Shown here: positions 11,788-22,457 of the stretch, piece after piece
Position numbering within the stretch: position 1 is the first letter of the stretch
Layout of the letters: each line of letters starts with the position of its first letter
Source: Microcebus murinus
Taxonomy: Eukaryota; Chordata; Mammalia; Primates; Cheirogaleidae
DNA length: 64,000 bases
Direction: 5' to 3'
Assembly (NCBI RefSeq): GCF_040939455.1
Contig: NC_134120.1
Span: 55,815,001-55,879,000, forward strand
The notes under the pieces: model-generated
Told to the model about the DNA's origin: nothing
The model's input: only the letters and a program-made list of their open reading frames with translations
Databases searched by the model: none
Made by a program: the position numbers and the translations under genes

Positions 11788-12329
11788 TTATTGGATGTGT
11801 ACCTTGAAAAACATTTTCTCCCATTCTGTGGCTTGTCTGTTAGCTCTCTTGACAGTTTCTTTGGCTGTGCAGAAGCTTTCTAATTTGATCAGGTCCCATT
11901 TATTTATTTTTTTTGCTGTTGTGATTGCCTTTGGGGTCTTCTTCATAAATTCTTTGCCTAGGCCAATGTCTAGAAGAGTATTTCCAACATTTTCCTCTAG
12001 AATTCTAATAGTTTCACACCTAAGGTTCAAGTCTGTTACCCAACGTGAGTTGATTTTTGTGAGAGGTGAAAGGTGTGGTCCTGTTTCAGTCATCTACATG
12101 TGGCTATCTAGTTTTCCTAGCACCATTTATTGAATAAGGATTCTTTTCCCCAGTGTATGTTTTTGTCTGCTTTGTCAAAGATTAGATGGCTATATGAGGA
12201 TGGTTTTACATCTGTGTTCTGTGTTCTGTTCCACTGGTCAATGTCCCTGTTCTTGTGCCAGTTCAAAGCTGTTTTAATTACTATAGCCTTGTAGTATAGT
12301 TTGAAGTCTGGTAAATTGATACCTCCCAT
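11788..12329 (-). pseudogene. L1 ORF2 C-terminal fragments (broken)
   Basis: Two minus-strand frames, 12329-12117 ([14 protein letters not shown]..., [14 protein letters not shown]) and 12093-11788 ([28 protein letters not shown]...), carry the ORF2 region after the reverse transcriptase. They are in different frames, so a frameshift lies near 12,100. The same protein region occurs in the plus-strand L1 at 19690-20835, confirming the assignment. Confidence 0.85.
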
Positions 12330-12584
12330 TTTGTTTTTATTGCCTAGGATTGTTATGTGGGGTCTTCCCTTGTTCCATACAAAGCGTGAAATTGTTTGTT
12401 CTATATCTGTGAAAAATTATGATGGTATTTTAATAGGGATTGCATTGACTCTGTAGATCACTTTGGGTAGAATAGACATTTTAACAATGTTGGTTCTGCT
12501 GACCCACAACCATGGTATGGTCTTCCATCTGTTTACATCCTCTGCTATTTCCTTCTTCAGTGTTTCACAGTTCTCCATCCTTAG

Positions 12585-13229
12585 TTAAATATATTTAACT
12601 TTTAGATCCTTAGTTAAATATATTCCAAGGTACTTTATTTTCTTTGTTGCTATTTTGAAGGGAATTGAGTCTTTGATTTGGTTCTCACTTTGACTGTTGT
12701 TGATATATATGAATGCCTCTGATTCACATGTATTGATTTTGTATACTGAGACTTCATTGAATTCATTTATCAATTCAGGGAGTCTCTTGGTTGAATCCTT
12801 GGAGTTTTCTAGGTATAATATCATATCATCAGCATAGAGTGAAAGTTTGATCTCTTCTGCTCCCATGTGGACACCCTTAATTCCGCTCTCTTGTCTGATT
12901 GTGATAGCAAGGAATTCCAGCACTATGTTGAACAGAAGTGGAGATAATGGGCAACCTTGCCTTGTTCCAGTTCTAAGTGGGAATGCTTTCAATTTTTCCC
13001 TGTTCAGTATAATGTTGACTGTGGGTTTGTCATATAAGGCTTGTATTATTTTTAGGTAAGCCCTGTCAATGCCTATTTTGTTAAGCATTCTCATCATAAA
13101 AGGGTGTTGAATTTTGTAAATGCTTTTTCTGTGTCTATTGAGAAGATCATATATATGATCTTTGTTTTTGCTTCTATTTATATAGTGAATTACATTTATA
13201 GATTTGCGTATACTGAACCATCCCTGCAT
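12585..13229 (-). pseudogene. L1 ORF2 reverse-transcriptase fragment (broken)
   Basis: This 214-codon minus-strand frame is the longest surviving piece of ORF2 in the 10870-13456 L1. It contains the reverse-transcriptase core: [15 protein letters not shown] at residues 88-102 and the catalytic YADD at residues 132-135, followed by the conserved [12 protein letters not shown] segment near the end. It ends at a stop next to a local duplication (12577-12595 repeated at 12606-12624). The upstream part of the domain (13455-13174, with [11 protein letters not shown] and NYRPTSL) is in another frame, so a frameshift near 13,200 separates them. In an intact element this enzyme does target-primed reverse transcription. 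Here it is a relic. Confidence 0.9.
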
Positions 13230-13469
13230 CCCTGGGATGAAGCTTATGATGGATTATTTTCTTGATAAGCACCTGGATTCGATTAGCTAGAATTTTGTTG
13301 AGAATTTTTGCATCTATATTCATAAGGGATGTTGGTCTGTAGTTTTCCTTTTTTGTTGCATCCTTTCCTGCTTTTGGTATCAGGGTTATGTTTGCTTCAT
13401 AAAATGTGTTGGGGAGGATTCCATCCTCCTTGATGTTGTGGAATAATTTCTGCATATACCTTGATTTTT

Positions 13470-14442
13470 AATGGCCAGAAAAGCAGTCTCTATAGAAATG
13501 AATTTTGGGTTTCTTTGTATGTGAATCTTTTCCTTTTTGGTCATGTAAATATTTCATTTTTGTTTAATTCCCTTGCATTCTCTTGTACTATAATTTCTTT
13601 TGCAAATTTCACATGTAATTTCTTTTTTTGTTCCAACATTTTATCATGAATATTTTCAGAGACACAGCAAAGCTGAATTTTCAGTAAACATCTACACATC
13701 CACCAGCTTGATTCTACCATTAACATTTACTGTAGTTGTCTTTTTATATATTTATCCACCAGTTTATCCCCTATACATCCACCAATTCACCTTATTTTTT
13801 GCTTTATTACAAAGTAAATTACATATTTGAGAATACTTCCCCCTAAATATTTCACCTCACAAAACTTTCTTTGATTTAAAGATATATTTTCTTAAACATT
13901 TTTGTTTTAATACCTTTAAAAGTAAAACAGCTAAAGCTAGACATAATAAGATAATATTATTAGTAGTAAGCAGCAATTTATACTAAATATAACTATGAAT
14001 AACACAATTTAAAATTAAATTCATTTTAGCCAAAACCATAATGAACTTTTTCATTTGATTATATTATGTTGCTTTTAACACTTCTATTCATGCCCTATCC
14101 TGTCAAGATTAAATCTAATTTTTAAAAACATTTAGTTGATATTCCTATTGTGTCCCCAAAAGTAGTCATAAGATCATATTTTATGTGTATTTCATAAAGG
14201 TGTTCCTTTCTAGTCAGATGCAAAAAAAATCATAGATAATTATTGAATTGTTCTGAGGAATGTCATTGACATCCTCAGAGTTCAGAGCATGTCTCGTTGG
14301 TAACAAGTTCAGACTAGACATCTATGTGTCACAAGAATGCTTTGGAATCTCTAGTCAAAATTCTGGCTATAACTTTTCCTTTACTAACTATGTGGTTCTA
14401 CTCTCTCCTAGGCTCCCCTAAAAAGTCTTTTAATTCAGTGTT
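13470..14442. other. AT-rich sequence, nothing recognised
   Basis: Very AT-rich with short frames only. It contains Y-rich and poly-T stretches that could be eroded L1, but I cannot place them. Confidence 0.5.
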
Positions 14443-14820
14443 TGTCTTAGTCCTATCTGACAATCCATGTCTGTTGCCATGACAGAGTATAATAGACTAG
14501 ATAATTTATAAAGAAAAGAAATTAAATTTTTCAGTTCTGGAAGCTGGGAAATCCAAGAGCATGGCACTAGCATCTGGTGAGGGCCTTATTGCTGAGTCAT
14601 AACAGAGCAGAGGGCAAACATGGTAAGAGAACAAGAGCGTTCATGTCAGTTCAGGTCTCTCTTCTTCTTTGTATAATGCCACCAACCCCATAAGGACCCT
14701 ACCCTAATAATTTCATCTAATCCTAATTATCTTCCAAAGGCCCCGACTCCAAACAACATATGAATTTGGGTATTAAGTTTCCAACATATTAATTTTGGGG
14801 TACACATTCAAACCGTAACA
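14443..14820 (-). mobile_element. MLT1-like (ERVL-MaLR) solo LTR, antisense
   Basis: Read on the minus strand it starts TGTTACGGTTTGAATGTGTACCCC and contains 'catatgttg', 'ggggcctttggaagataattagg' and 'gccctcaccagatgctagtgccatgctcttgga'. It ends in 'ccagaactga...tttataaattatctagtctatt' and then '...actaagaca', a typical MLT1/MST layout with TG...CA ends. The bases just outside are gtgtt (14438-14442) and gtgct (14821-14825), a near-perfect 5-bp target-site duplication with one mutation. No internal retroviral sequence adjoins it, so it is a solo LTR. Confidence 0.85.
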
Positions 14821-16999
14821 GTGCTGAATGCTAAAAATTATTTTTTAAATCTCTTCATTTAAGTCAAACTTATGCCTTTTACAACAGATATAAAATCAAT
14901 GAGGTACTTAGTAGCCCCAAGTTTCTTGTCTTTGTTCTTCAGGTAATTCAGGAACATGTGTAATAAATATTAGTTGTTCCACATGATTTTTGTTCCTGGT
15001 ATAATCTAGTTGAAATGATACTTAATTTTTAAAATATTATGGGTGATTTTTTTTCATTCACTTTGCTATTCCTTAAATTATTATTCTTATTTTGAATTCT
15101 CCATTCTGAGAATAGTCATTTATTTTATTACTTTTATCTGTCTTTAATGTTAACCATTCTAGCAACTAATTAAACCTATAAAGGCCCCATTACATTATGT
15201 AAATATTGTGTTGTGAATGTCTCAAAAAGCAATGCTATACTTATTTAATTAATTAATGCAACTTATTTAGTCATTAATTATACTTATTGATATATGATTT
15301 TCTGATATGCAAATGCCATTTCATGGTATCTTAATCAAGAAGCTAAGTATTTCTAGTTATAAATAAAATAATTCGCTGAAGGTAATCTTGAAGATGTGTT
15401 GTAAAACATTCCACTGTAGTAACAACGTGTGTTCTTTAAGCCAAGCACACAGAAACTACATTTTCTCCTTCCATTTAAAAGATCTTGGTATAAAATGAAA
15501 TCCTAAAATTTCTGTAATGTTCAACCAATAGAAAACCACAATTAATCTAAGTGGATTGTGTTTTGGTGGAAACGTTCTCACACTGTCCGATGGTGTGATA
15601 GTCATTTTCCAGGACCACCACTCAATAAATAGAGCAAATCTCTTCAAGTTTCATCTTTCCTCTCCAATTTACCTATTTTATCTCTGATAGTCAAGTCAGA
15701 GTTGCAAATACTGCCTTCAGGCTGACTTTTTTATTGTTATTTTCAAACTCATAGTTAAATCTTCATTTAGTAAAGATTATGAAATTATGGAAATTGCATA
15801 TGACCTTTTTAACTTGCAGATTTGATAAGAATAATTTTATTGTTCATATTCCCTGCTTTAATGAATGATTAAATATTTATAAATTAAAATGCCTAATATT
15901 TTCTTCATATATCATGCATGTCATCTTCAGAAAAAATTTGCTAATTTCTATTTTTCCAATTTTTAACGATTTAGGCAGACCTACTTTTTGAAAATATTAA
16001 TTTTTTTCACATTTTTTCTTTCTGAGCTCTATTTTTGCATTCCTGTTTCTATTATGATCTCTACTTATACTCATTGTATCTTATCTAAAGGGCTAAATAT
16101 GTAATTGTTTTTAAATATGAGTGTATTTTCATCAATCTTTGTATATATATAAAGTAAATGGCTAAATAAAACATTTGGAGGTTCTTTTACATGTATTTTC
16201 CAAAAAATTTTTTCTAAAATTTTCAAAATTATCAATTAAAATCAAAAAGAAAATACAAATTATAATTATTAAACATTAATATTCTAATTAAATATGTTTT
16301 ATTTTTTGAAATATAAATAAATCTTGTTAAATATTTATATAATTCTAGCATTTAACCTTATCTAGTTGCTAGTGTTATATTTCAATCAACATATTTACAG
16401 AACTAAGAATAATACAAATTTTTCATATCACAAAATTTTCCTTAGATTTTTATGTCCAACTTTTACAAACATATACTAATTTGCACCACAACTTAGAAAA
16501 CCAAGAGAAGTAAAACAAAACCAAACAAAAATGATGATGGATCCTACCACATAACAATACATTGTTACATAAAAATCTATTATTGCCTTTGGGCTCTCTG
16601 AAAGGAAGGATTTGACAAGGTGATTAACATTTATTTTTTCTTAGGTAAGTCCTCCCATTGCTAAAACCCTCCCCACACCCAAAAGCAATGTTCTTCTTTA
16701 AGGTTAGTAGCTGCATGAGTATCAAACTTTTGTGGCATTTTGAAATCGTTGCCTTTTATGTGAGGTCAGAGGGCAAGAGATAGGGCAGAGGATTTCCCTG
16801 GGGCCTGAACAGTGTCAGTCGTGAGAGTAAATGTTTGGGTTAGTAATTTTGTTTTCATGAGTTTGTGATATGCAGAGGCCTCAAAAGTGTGGGGGCCTAC
16901 AACAGAGGATCTCTTGCTAGAGTCTAAGGCTTATACTGGTCATGAAAATACCATTTAACTATATAGCTTCACTTTTAGCTGGAGTTTTTGATACATTCT
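14821..16999. other. AT-rich sequence, no gene recognised
   Basis: The stretch is very AT-rich with no RNA gene, exon structure or confidently named repeat. Runs such as 16200-16500 could be old L1 debris. A 63-codon antisense frame at 15647-15456 has no family features. Confidence 0.5.
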
Positions 17000-18080
17000 A
17001 ATCAGATCTATTAGATCAAGCAGATTAAGTATAATAAAAGAGAAACAAGAACTGAATAATACAATCAACAATCTCAACCTAAGAGATCCATATTGAACTT
17101 GATCCCAACAAACAGCATACACATTATTTCTGAGCACACATAGAGCATTCACCGACAAAAGCCATAATATAGACCGCAATATTCTATATTATTCAGATTA
17201 TGTTTTCTCAAAATAATGTAATGAAAACAGAGATTATCAATAATAAAATGGCTAACATAATCTTGTATAAATAAAAACTAAATTTGAAAAATTATCAGAT
17301 AATCCAGGCTAAAGAGAAAATTTTAAGAGTTACAAAATATTCAAAATCCGTGAGATGTACTGAAGCATCCTTAGAAAGAGATTGTTCTGAGTACATATAT
17401 CTGAAAACAAGAAAAATGGAAAACAAATGAGCTAAGGATTCCACTCTAGAAATTAGAAAATGGATAACAAAGTACACCCAAGGAAACAGGAAATATAAAA
17501 GCTGAAGTCTATAAAATTGAGAACAAAACCTTATATAGAAAAAGAACAAAAACTGAAAACTGAAAATTCTTTGAAAAGCTAATAAGTGAGATCGCTGTTA
17601 AAAATGATCAGGAAGAAAAGAGAGAAGATGCAAACAAACCACATTTAGAATGACTATAGCAAAACAATCTTAGATATAACAGACTTTTAAAATATTATAA
17701 AAGGATATTATAAAATTCTGTATCCTGATAAATCTGAAAACCTAAATAAAAGAAATATATTTCTGGAAAATAAAATAAAATAAACATCAAATGGATTAAT
17801 AACCTTTAAATTCATTGAAATGGTAATCAAAAACCTGTCTAACTTTAAATACATAAATAAAATTCAACAAGTGCCTGATCTTGGTTTTACAAACAAAGCC
17901 TACCAAACATTCAAGGAACTATTAGTCCTCATCTACTAGAAGATATTGCCCTAGAAGTTAGAAAATTAATTTTACAAAATTAGTGTCTTGATACTGTGAT
18001 CCATAAGAACCACAAAATGAAAGAAAATAGTAGGCTAACTTTACTCATAAATCTAGATGCAATAATCATGATGTTTTAGC
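17000..18080 (+). mobile_element. Old L1 (L1M-type) ORF2 fragment, sense
   Basis: A-rich sense text follows L1 ORF2 order: 'aacaaacagcatacacattatttctgagcacacatagagc' (endonuclease end), 'gaattctaccaaacat'-like 'gcctaccaaacattcaaggaactattagtcctc', and 'gtaggctaactttactcataaatctagatgcaataatc'. Stops occur in every frame and the match is patchy, so it is an ancient dead copy. Both ends are approximate. Confidence 0.6.
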
Positions 18081-18408
18081 ATTTAACAGTTCTAATTGCA
18101 TACACTTAACTGAGTTCCAGGCAGATTGAATGAGAAAAGGCTTATGCCTGGGCATATCTTATTCCAAGGAAAAATAGAATGACAAACTTCCAGACAGAAA
18201 GAATTATTTATTTACAAAGTAAAAGAAATCAAAATAACAAAACAAGTTTTCTTCAGTAGCACAGGATGCTGGATAATGGTAGAATAACACCTATAGTGTA
18301 GAATGAGTCAAGCAATGCAACTGCAGGATCCTATATTCAACCAAAACATCACTCATTTGTCAAGCTTAAAGAAAGATATCTGCAAATATTCCAAGGTTCA
18401 GAGAAAAC
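18081..18408. other. AT-rich spacer before the 13-bp minisatellite
   Basis: No gene or repeat I can name. The 127-codon plus-strand frame starting at 18303 gets its length only from the minisatellite downstream. Confidence 0.5.
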
Positions 18409-18648
18409 CATCCATGTACTCCATATGGATATACACCATCCATGTACACCATCCATGTACACCATCCATGTACACCGTCCATGTACACCATCCATGTACA
18501 CCATCCATGTACACCATCCATGTACACCATCCATGTACTCCGTATGGATGTACACCATCCATGTACACCGTCCATGTACACCATCCATGTACACCATCCA
18601 TGTACACCATCCATGTATACCATCCATGTACACCATCCATCCCTCCAT
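18409..18648 (+). repeat. 13-bp minisatellite with higher-order structure
   Basis: There are fifteen units of tacaccatccatg (variants ccgtccatg and tataccatccatg) plus two 15-bp variant units 'gtactcc(a/g)tatggat(a/g)' at 18416 and 18535. The distance between the two variants is 119 bp, i.e. eight 13-bp units plus one 15-bp unit, which indicates block duplication. Because 13 is not a multiple of three and the unit has no stop, long frames open on both strands (up to 139 codons). These are artefacts. The array ends against the transposon remnant at 18636. Confidence 0.95.
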
Positions 18649-18952
18649 ATCTACAGGTTCCCCATCCATGGATTCAACCAACCTAGGATCAAAAATATTC
18701 AGGAAAAAACAATAAAAAATAACAATACAACAATAAAAAAATACAAATGAATCAATAGAGTATAACAACTATTTACATAGCATTTACATTTTATTAGGTA
18801 TTTTAAGTAGAGATGATTTAAAAGATATGCGAGGATATGCATAGGTAATATGCAAATACTATGCCATTTTCCATAAAGGACTTTTGCATCCACAAATTTT
18901 GGTATCTACAGGGGTCCTAGAACCCATCCCTGGATACTGAGGGATGACTGTA
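18636..18952. mobile_element. MER2/Tigger-like DNA transposon remnant
   Basis: The sequence runs 'ccctccatatctacaggttccccatccatggattcaaccaacc', then an A-rich middle, then 'aacaactatttacatagcatttacattttattaggtatttta', 'gatatgcataggtaatatgcaaatactatgcca', and ends 'ggtatctacaggggtcctagaacc...ggatactgagggatgactgta'. The inverted terminal phrases (cctccatatctacaggttcc versus ggatactgagggatgactgta) and the 3' TA fit a TA-target Tc1/mariner (Tigger) non-autonomous element. I think MER2. The 5' terminal bases merge into the minisatellite. Confidence 0.75.
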
Positions 18953-19617
18953 AACATATTAGAGAAATAATTTTTAAAGAGCTCTTATCAAAGGGTGAAA
19001 AGGAGAGGAAAACTAATGAGCAATGAAGCTTGAAATAAATGTGTATGTTGACAGATAATCTAATCAAGGTAAACTGTATAAGAATATACAATACAAAGTC
19101 AATATAAAAATACTTAAAATGGAGGAAAACTGCAAGGGTGATCTTGATAAATTGATTGGAATATATATTTCAGCAAAACTTAGATGTCAAGGAGGATAAA
19201 GAAGAAAGAAAGGAAGTAAAAACAGAAGACCAATGTCTCCTGTGGGGATGAATGAGGAGTTGAGGACAGAGGAGAGTAGAAAAGTGACAGTATTGAAAGC
19301 TCATGAACACCAGGGAAGGAATGGCCATTAACAGGAGTGAAAAGGGGCAGTAAATGAAACTTGATCTATGAACAAAAATAAGAAAGACACGAAGTAGTAA
19401 AATGGTACAAATAATATTAATACCTTTTATATATGAAATAACATAAAAAAGATTAAATTATTTTATTGAAAACCAGATATCTCCATATTGTATTAAAACA
19501 ACAAAACCCAGCCAGCAGCTAAAAATTAGAAACTCACTTAGGGTAAATAACAAAGAAGAATTTAAAATAAAGGGACAGGCAAAGGGCTAGCAGGAAAATG
19601 CAAACAAAAACAGAGTA
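18953..19617. other. A-rich sequence, nothing recognised
   Basis: A-rich and AT-rich sequence with no clear repeat family and no exon-like structure. It could be part of older LINE sequence. Confidence 0.5.
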
Positions 19618-21270
19618 GAGATAGCAGAGGAGGTAAACAGGTGGAAAACCACGCCATGGTCATGGATCTGAAGGATTAACATTGTTAAAATGTCTACACT
19701 ACTCAAAGTAATCTACACATTCAATGCAATCCCTATTAAAATACCAACATCATTTTTCACAGATCTAGAAAAAATAATTCCACGCTTTGTATGGAACCAG
19801 AGAAGACCCCATATAGCCAAAGCAACCTTAAACAAAAAGAACAAGTTGGGAGGCATCAGTTTACCAGACTTCAAGCTATACCACAAGGCTATAGTAACCA
19901 AAACAGCATGGGACTGGCACAAGAACAGAGACATAGACCAATGGAACAGGACTGAGAACCCAGATATAACACTATCCTCATATAGCCATCTGATCTTTCA
20001 AAAAGCAGATAAAAACATACACTAGGGAAAAGAATCCCTATTCAATAAATGGTGATGGGAAAATTGGATAGCCACATGTAGAAGATTGAAACAGAATCTG
20101 TATCTTTCACCTTTCACAAAAATCACTTCAGGATGGATAACAAACTTAAACCTATGGCATGAAACCATAAAAATTCTAGAAGAAAATGTTGAAAAAACTC
20201 TTGTAGATATCAGCCTAGGCAAAGAATTTATGAAGAAGACCCCAAAAGCAGTCACAGAAACAACAAAAATAAATAAATAGGACCTGATAAAATTAAAAAT
20301 CTTCTGCACAGCCAAGGAACCTATCATTAGAGCAAACAGACAACCTACAGATTTGGAGAAAATATTTGCATGCTACACATCCAATAAAGGATTGATAACT
20401 AGAATCTATATTGAACTCACTAAAATCAGCAAGAAAATATCAAACAACCCCATTAAAAAGTGGGCAAAGGTCATGAACAGAAACTTTTCAAAAGAAGATA
20501 AACTAATGGCAAAGAATCATATGAAAAAATGCTCAACATCTCTAATCATCAGGGAAATGCAAATTAAAACCACAATGAGATATCACCTAACTCCAGTGAG
20601 AGTGACCTTTTTCAAAAAGTCCCAAAACAACAAATGTTGCTGTGGATGTGGAGAGAGAGGAACACTCATACACTGCTGGTGGGACTGCAAACTAGTACCT
20701 GTATGGAAAGTAGTATGGAAATACCTAAAAGAACTAAAAGTAGATCTGTCATTTGATCTAGCAATCTCACTATTGAGTATCTACACACAGGGGAAAAAAA
20801 AAAGACATTCTATAAAAAAAGACATCTGCATTTGAATGTTTATAACAGCATAATTCACAATTGTAAAGAATGTGGAAACAACCCAAGTGTCCATCAATCC
20901 ATGAGTAGATTATATATGTATACCATGAAGTTCTACTCAGCCATAAAAAAGGTGAACTAATACCTCTTGTATTATCCTAGATGGAGCTGGAGCCCATTCT
21001 TCTAAGTGAAGTATCATAATAATGGAAAAACAAACACCACAGGTACTCATCACTAAATTGGTACTAATTGATCAAAACTTGTGTGTACATATGGAAGTAA
21101 CATTCATCAGGTGTCAGGCAGGTAGGAGCAGGGAGGAGGGAATGGGTAAACTCATACCTAACAGGTGCAGTGCCTACTTTCTGGGGGATGGGCACACTTG
21201 TAGCTCTGACTCAGGCAGTGAAAAGGCAATTTATATAACCAAAGCATTTGTACCTTGGTAATAATCTGAG
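19618..21270 (+). mobile_element. L1 retrotransposon, 5'-truncated, sense
   Basis: It starts near 'agatagcagaggaggtaaacaggtgg' (the ORF2 segment that precedes 'aacattgttaaaatgtc') and runs to the 3' end 'tataaccaaagcatttgtacc' at about 21250. The 3' UTR contains 'ggtgtcaggcaggtaggagcaggg' and 'ctgggggatgggcacacttgtagctctgactc'. The tail is not a clean poly-A but leads into a GA microsatellite (21270-21290), and I found no target-site duplication. It therefore looks older than the 10,870 and 27,591 copies. It shares ORF2 and 3' sequence with both. Confidence 0.9.
19690..20835 (+). pseudogene. L1 ORF2 C-terminal region, inactivated by three nonsense codons
   Basis: One reading frame runs from 19690 to 20835 without frameshift but with stops at 20023-20025 (TAG), 20053-20055 (TGA) and 20278-20280 (TAG). 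The first and third correspond to Trp codons in the homologous L1 at 11788-12329 (IHWGKE and NKWDLI). Visible blocks are [31 protein letters not shown] and [14 protein letters not shown]. Near the end comes a Cys-rich segment ([18 protein letters not shown]), typical of the ORF2 C-terminus. Beyond 20835 the frame is lost. No function is expected. Confidence 0.9.
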
Positions 21271-21292
21271 AAAGAGAGAGAGAGAGAGAAAT
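21268..21292 (+). repeat. (GA)n microsatellite
   Basis: A run of GAGAGAGA at the 3' edge of the sense L1 (about 21271-21290). Microsatellites often grow at L1 tails. Confidence 0.9.
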
Positions 21293-21894
21293 GGCAACAT
21301 TTCCTTTAAGTTCTTGAACAACTTTATAAGGGCTGCTTCAAAATATCTACTTGCTAATTTCACATCTAAGTCATCCTGGATTTGACATTTATTGACTTTT
21401 TTCTTGATAATGGGTCACAATTTTTTGTTTCTTTTTATATTTACTGGATTTTTATTGCATACTAAATATTGGGAATGATACAGAGGCTCTGGATTTAATT
21501 ATGTTCCTGTGAAGTGTCAAGTTTTGTTCTAGCAGGTCGCCAAACTGTGTCTCCTGTGGCATACAGCAGCAGAAATCTCTCAGTGTGTTCAGCTTTCCTC
21601 TGCTTCATTTGTTAGGCCTCTGGAAGTCTCTCGGCAGGCCTGTTTCAATGGTTAGAGGAGGTTATTATTTGGGAAGAGTTTATATGCAGATTTATGCACT
21701 CACTCCCTCTGAAGTTTTCTTACTTTTGGAATTTTCCTCCTAATTGTCCGTTACCTTGTCAGACCTGAACTCTGACTTCCTGAACTTATGATATTTTCTG
21801 TCTCTGCAGTGCAAATTAGGGAGTGCCATTAGACAAAACACACCAAACACTTAAATCTCACTGTAGCTGGCAAAGTTCTAAGGTAATCCTTGAG
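21293..21894. other. Unique or unrecognised sequence
   Basis: No gene is recognised. Phrases such as 'ctttttatatttactggatttttattgcatactaaatattgggaatga' suggest an old repeat I cannot name. Confidence 0.45.
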
Positions 21895-22457
21895 ATTCCT
21901 GCCCCAGCATACATGCCCTGGCTCACCTCCTTCCCTGCATGTGGTGAGAGTTGTAAAAATGATAATATTTTACTCCCATGATTAGGTTAATTACATGGGG
22001 AAGGTAGGGGGATTTGCAAATGTAATTAAGGTCCCAAATCAGTTGACAGAGTTAATCACAGGGGAGATTATCCTGGGTGGGCCTGACCTAATCACATTCG
22101 CCCAAAGAAGTCAGCACCTACTGGCCTTGGAGAAGCAGTGCCCGTGTTTCGGGGAGGGCCATGGGGCAGGGCTCAGTGGGCAGCCTCCAGGACATGCACG
22201 CTGCAGTCCTACAGCCGCAGGCAACTAATCCTACAGACAATCCAGTTTGCTAGCCGGAAGAGGACCCGAGCCTCAGATGACATTGCAGCCCCCCCCCCCA
22301 GCTGTCACATGGATTTCAATCTGGAGAGACTTGTACAGAGAACCCAGCTAACATGTATCCGGGCTCCTGTTCAGGAAACTACAAGATACTAAGTTTTTAT
22401 TGTTTTCAGCCATTACATCTGTGGTACTTTGTTATGCTGCAATAGAAAACTGATATT
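21895..22457 (+). mobile_element. MLT1-like LTR element, sense
   Basis: The body shows 'gcaaatgtaattaaggtccc', 'gagattatcctgggtgggcctgacctaatcacat' and 'ggcagcctccaggac...cagtcctacagccgcaggcaac'. It ends 'gttttcagccattacatctgtggtactttgttatgctgcaatagaaaactgatat', the layout of MLT1-class LTRs (family usually ends '...tgtggtactttgttacggcagccctagcaaactaatac'). A C-run lies at 22290-22301. Exact ends and duplication were not determined and the family call is moderate. Confidence 0.6.

Larger units (their letters stand above)
10857..13469 (-). mobile_element. 5'-truncated L1 retrotransposon, lineage-type 3' end, with 13-bp TSD
   Basis: The L1 body lies at 10870-13456 on the minus strand. Its antisense 3' end carries a T-rich tract (10870-10903) and then 'catattatgggggtacaaatgtt'. 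Exact 13-bp copies of taccttgattttt flank it at 10857-10869 and 13457-13469. On the minus strand the insertion site reads ATT/AAAAAT, matching the L1 endonuclease preference TT/AAAA. The body covers the 3' UTR and the C-terminal two-thirds of ORF2, 5' truncated. ORF2 is broken into separate frames (13455-13174, 13229-12585, 12329-12117, 12093-11788) by frameshifts and stops, so the copy is dead. Confidence 0.95.

Noticed and set aside
12585..13229. Reverse transcriptase as a functional gene
   Set aside because: It is a broken L1 ORF2 frame inside a truncated element with frameshifts on both sides.
18303..18768. Periodic frames of up to 139 codons on both strands
   Set aside because: Produced by a 13-bp stop-free tandem unit. 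Not coding.
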